The notes under the pieces: model-generated
The model's input: the letters and a program-made list of their open reading frames with translations, nothing else
What the model was told of the DNA's origin: nothing
The model's database searches: none
Part shown: in pieces, positions 60,966-62,144 of the stretch
Layout of the letters: each line of letters opens with the position of its first letter
Numbering within the stretch: position 1 is the stretch's first letter
DNA from: Nitrospirota bacterium
GTDB taxonomy: Bacteria > Nitrospirota > Thermodesulfovibrionia > Thermodesulfovibrionales > Dissulfurispiraceae
NCBI GenBank assembly: GCA_015233655.1
Contig: JADFXI010000003.1
Span: 1-62,144, forward strand
Length of the DNA stretch: 62,144 bases
Direction of reading: 5' to 3'
Made by a program: the position numbers and the translations under genes

Positions 60966-61670
60966 CTAGTGTTCTAGGTTGCCCCGGGTCTCTCTCAAGA
61001 GAAACTCACAGAAGCGCAAATCAAGCTCGGTATCGATGTCCTGAGAGCGTTCTCTCGGCATTATATATGCTATGGTCTCATCGGTAACAAAAGTTTTCGT
61101 CTTAAGCAACCAACTGCAATTGGCCACATAAACTGCGCCATTCGACGCGAAGACCTTCGGCAGGTCCTGCCTGCGATATGTTTCTTCACTCTTTAATAAG
61201 GGTTGCAGATTACCTGCGGGACCTATAGTATACATCCAAAAGGGGCTTATATCAGGTTCTGTTACCGAAACGCAGGCAGGCGCCTTTCGGTCAATGCACA
61301 GTTCGATGCTACGGTCTATATCTGCTGCAAGGCGGAGCGGCGAGGTCGGCTGCAGCAGCACAATCATATCATATTGTTCCGGAAGAGCTTCGATGGCGTG
61401 GAGAATGGGAGCGACCCCAGGTGTTTCATCACTGGCCAACTCCATCGGGCGAACAAACGGAACATCACACCCGAACTGCCGCGCAACCGAAATGATCTCT
61501 GCGTCCTCCGAAGATAAAACGACACGATCGAGATATTTTGATTTTTTTGCCTCTTCAATTGTCCAGGCAATTAAGGGTTTCCCTAAAAGAGGCAATATAT
61601 TTTTTCTAGGCAATCCTTTCGAGCCGCCCCTTGCGGGTATAATTGCGACTATCTTAACTCCGTTATCCAT
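60966..61670 (-). CDS. NeuA-family CMP-sugar cytidylyltransferase
   Basis: Canonical acylneuraminate cytidylyltransferase features: IPARGGSKGLPRKN (11-24), DRVVLSSEDAEIISVARQFG, IVLLQPTSPLRLAADIDRSI, and ASNGAVYVANCSWLLKT. The C-terminal motif is SQDIDTELDLRFCEFLL, with the DxxxDLxxaE metal region. 234 residues is the usual length. It overlaps the nucleotidyltransferase gene upstream by 8 bp and is followed at 13 bp by a B12 radical SAM gene. Among the NeuA-like genes here it is the closest to the textbook form. Confidence 0.9.
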   Translation of the reverse strand: MDNGVKIVAIIPARGGSKGLPRKNILPLLGKPLIAWTIEEAKKSKYLDRVVLSSEDAEIISVARQFGCDVPFVRPMELASDETPGVAPILHAIEALPEQYDMIVLLQPTSPLRLAADIDRSIELCIDRKAPACVSVTEPDISPFWMYTIGPAGNLQPLLKSEETYRRQDLPKVFASNGAVYVANCSWLLKTKTFVTDETIAYIMPRERSQDIDTELDLRFCEFLLRETRGNLEH

Positions 61671-62144
61671 GTTTGCGTCCTTCCAATTCTTCCGAGTTCT
61701 TCTTAAATTCTTCCCACTGACCTATATCAAACCACCCGCCGTAGATCGGGTATACGCTTACCTTTTCTTTTTTCATGACGATATCTATCAGCTCATTCAT
61801 ATCAATTGAGGTCCCTTCCGGTATAAATGAGATAACATGGGGCTCCATAACATAAACGCCGGTATTTATAATCACATCATGCACCGGCTTTTCTAAAATC
61901 CTCCCCAGCCTGCCGTCGGACAATTCAAGCACACCGAAATGAATTTTAACTTCGTTGTGACATCCAACTATTGTCATGGCAGCTTCATGCTGTTTATGCC
62001 ATTTCAAGATTTCATGATAATCCGCATCTAAAATAGAATCGCAGTTTGTAATTAAGAAGGTGCCTGTAATTTTATCTTTGAGCAATGAAAGTCCGCCGGC
62101 TGTACCTAAAAAATCATCCTCCTCGACCCAGTCAATTGTATAAG
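61663..62144 (-). CDS. Nucleotidyltransferase (sugar-1-phosphate type), 5' end beyond the window
   Basis: Only the last 160 or so codons are present; the frame stays open to the edge (TIDWVEEDDFLGTAGGLSLL), so the start and nucleotide-binding loop lie outside. LGTAGG, FLITNCDSILDADY (the metal-binding Asp), IINTGVYVMEPHVI and GWFDIGQWEEFKK fit the NTP_transferase fold of GDP-/dTDP-/GMP-sugar pyrophosphorylases. In Campylobacter legionaminate loci a similar enzyme with CBS domains (PtmE) makes GDP-GlcN. Its overlap with a NeuA gene supports that kind of role, as inference. Confidence 0.75.
   Translation of the reverse strand, partial: YTIDWVEEDDFLGTAGGLSLLKDKITGTFLITNCDSILDADYHEILKWHKQHEAAMTIVGCHNEVKIHFGVLELSDGRLGRILEKPVHDVIINTGVYVMEPHVISFIPEGTSIDMNELIDIVMKKEKVSVYPIYGGWFDIGQWEEFKKNSEELEGRKHG

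Noticed and set aside
1-62144. Many open frames of 60-230 codons on the plus strand opposite minus-strand genes
   Set aside because: They lie antisense to genes with clear protein motifs, lack ribosome sites and show no domain; the frame at 80-322 is the only plus-strand exception.
1-62144. tRNA, rRNA, riboswitches, insertion sequences, attachment sites and rho-independent terminators
   Set aside because: I looked in the gaps and at the edges and saw no convincing example. All gaps are under 160 bp.

Overview
This is a 62-kb piece of a Gram-negative bacterial chromosome. Almost every gene lies on the minus strand and is packed with 1-14 bp overlaps (ATGA, GTGA and TTGA junctions) or very short gaps. 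No rRNA, tRNA, CRISPR array, transposase or phage gene was seen. The mix of a type II secretion pseudopilin operon, GT9 heptosyltransferase-like and O-antigen enzymes points to an outer-membrane organism. The large number of radical SAM proteins suggests an anaerobic or microaerophilic lineage. A Nitrospirota- or Desulfobacterota-like bacterium would fit, but this is an inference from gene style and not a demonstrated taxonomy.

Layout, read in the direction of transcription from high to low coordinates. (A) 62.1-52.1 kb: a cut-off nucleotidyltransferase, two NeuA-type cytidylyltransferases, a B12-type radical SAM enzyme, a large unassigned protein, two PLP aminotransferases, a PIG-L deacetylase, and a protein fusing a degenerate SpsF-type nucleotidyltransferase to a SPASM radical SAM enzyme. 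(B) 52.1-46.7 kb: SPASM radical SAM, WbqC-like, NeuB/SpsE-like, SpsG/PseG-like, SpsF-like and Gfo/Idh genes, an SpsEFG-type set. (C) 46.7-35.3 kb: methyltransferases, two GT-B-like proteins, three radical SAM enzymes, an aldo/keto reductase, a DegT aminotransferase and a divergent NeuA. Three candidate promoters lie in the gaps of this part. (D) 35.3-23.3 kb: SDR epimerases/reductases, a methyltransferase, a large GT-B-like protein, a 2-hydroxyacid dehydrogenase, a HAD phosphatase, an RmlC-like cupin, GT2 and GT4 glycosyltransferases and a Wzy-like polymerase. (E) 23.3-6.6 kb: an AsnB-type amidotransferase, a D-glucuronyl C5-epimerase homologue, a B12 radical SAM enzyme, WecB, and the initiation module: a WbpM/PglF-like 4,6-dehydratase, a WbpL/WecA-like phosphosugar transferase and a WbpV-like reductase. 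It ends with an O-antigen ligase and several GT4/GT9 transferases. (F) 6.5-0.3 kb: a lipoprotein and gspG-E-F-H-I-J-K. (G) 0-0.3 kb: a strand switch, with a short GspM-like plus-strand gene behind an 8-bp tandem repeat.

Together the genes encode synthesis of a complex surface glycan. A GlcNAc-derived sugar is probably placed on undecaprenyl phosphate by the WbpM/WbpL/WbpV-like trio. Many glycosyltransferases extend the chain and two Wzy/WaaL-like proteins polymerise or ligate it. The surrounding genes supply unusual CMP-activated and modified sugars. No Wzx flippase, ABC exporter, Wzz or UDP-glucose dehydrogenase was found, so parts of the pathway must lie elsewhere.

The most unusual feature is repeated pairing of a cytidylyltransferase gene with a radical SAM gene at three places, plus one protein in which the two domains are fused. 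Large, poorly characterised GT-B-like proteins accompany these pairs. I read this as a set of cassettes for radical-modified, CMP-linked sugars. That is a hypothesis supported by gene order and one fusion, not by biochemistry.
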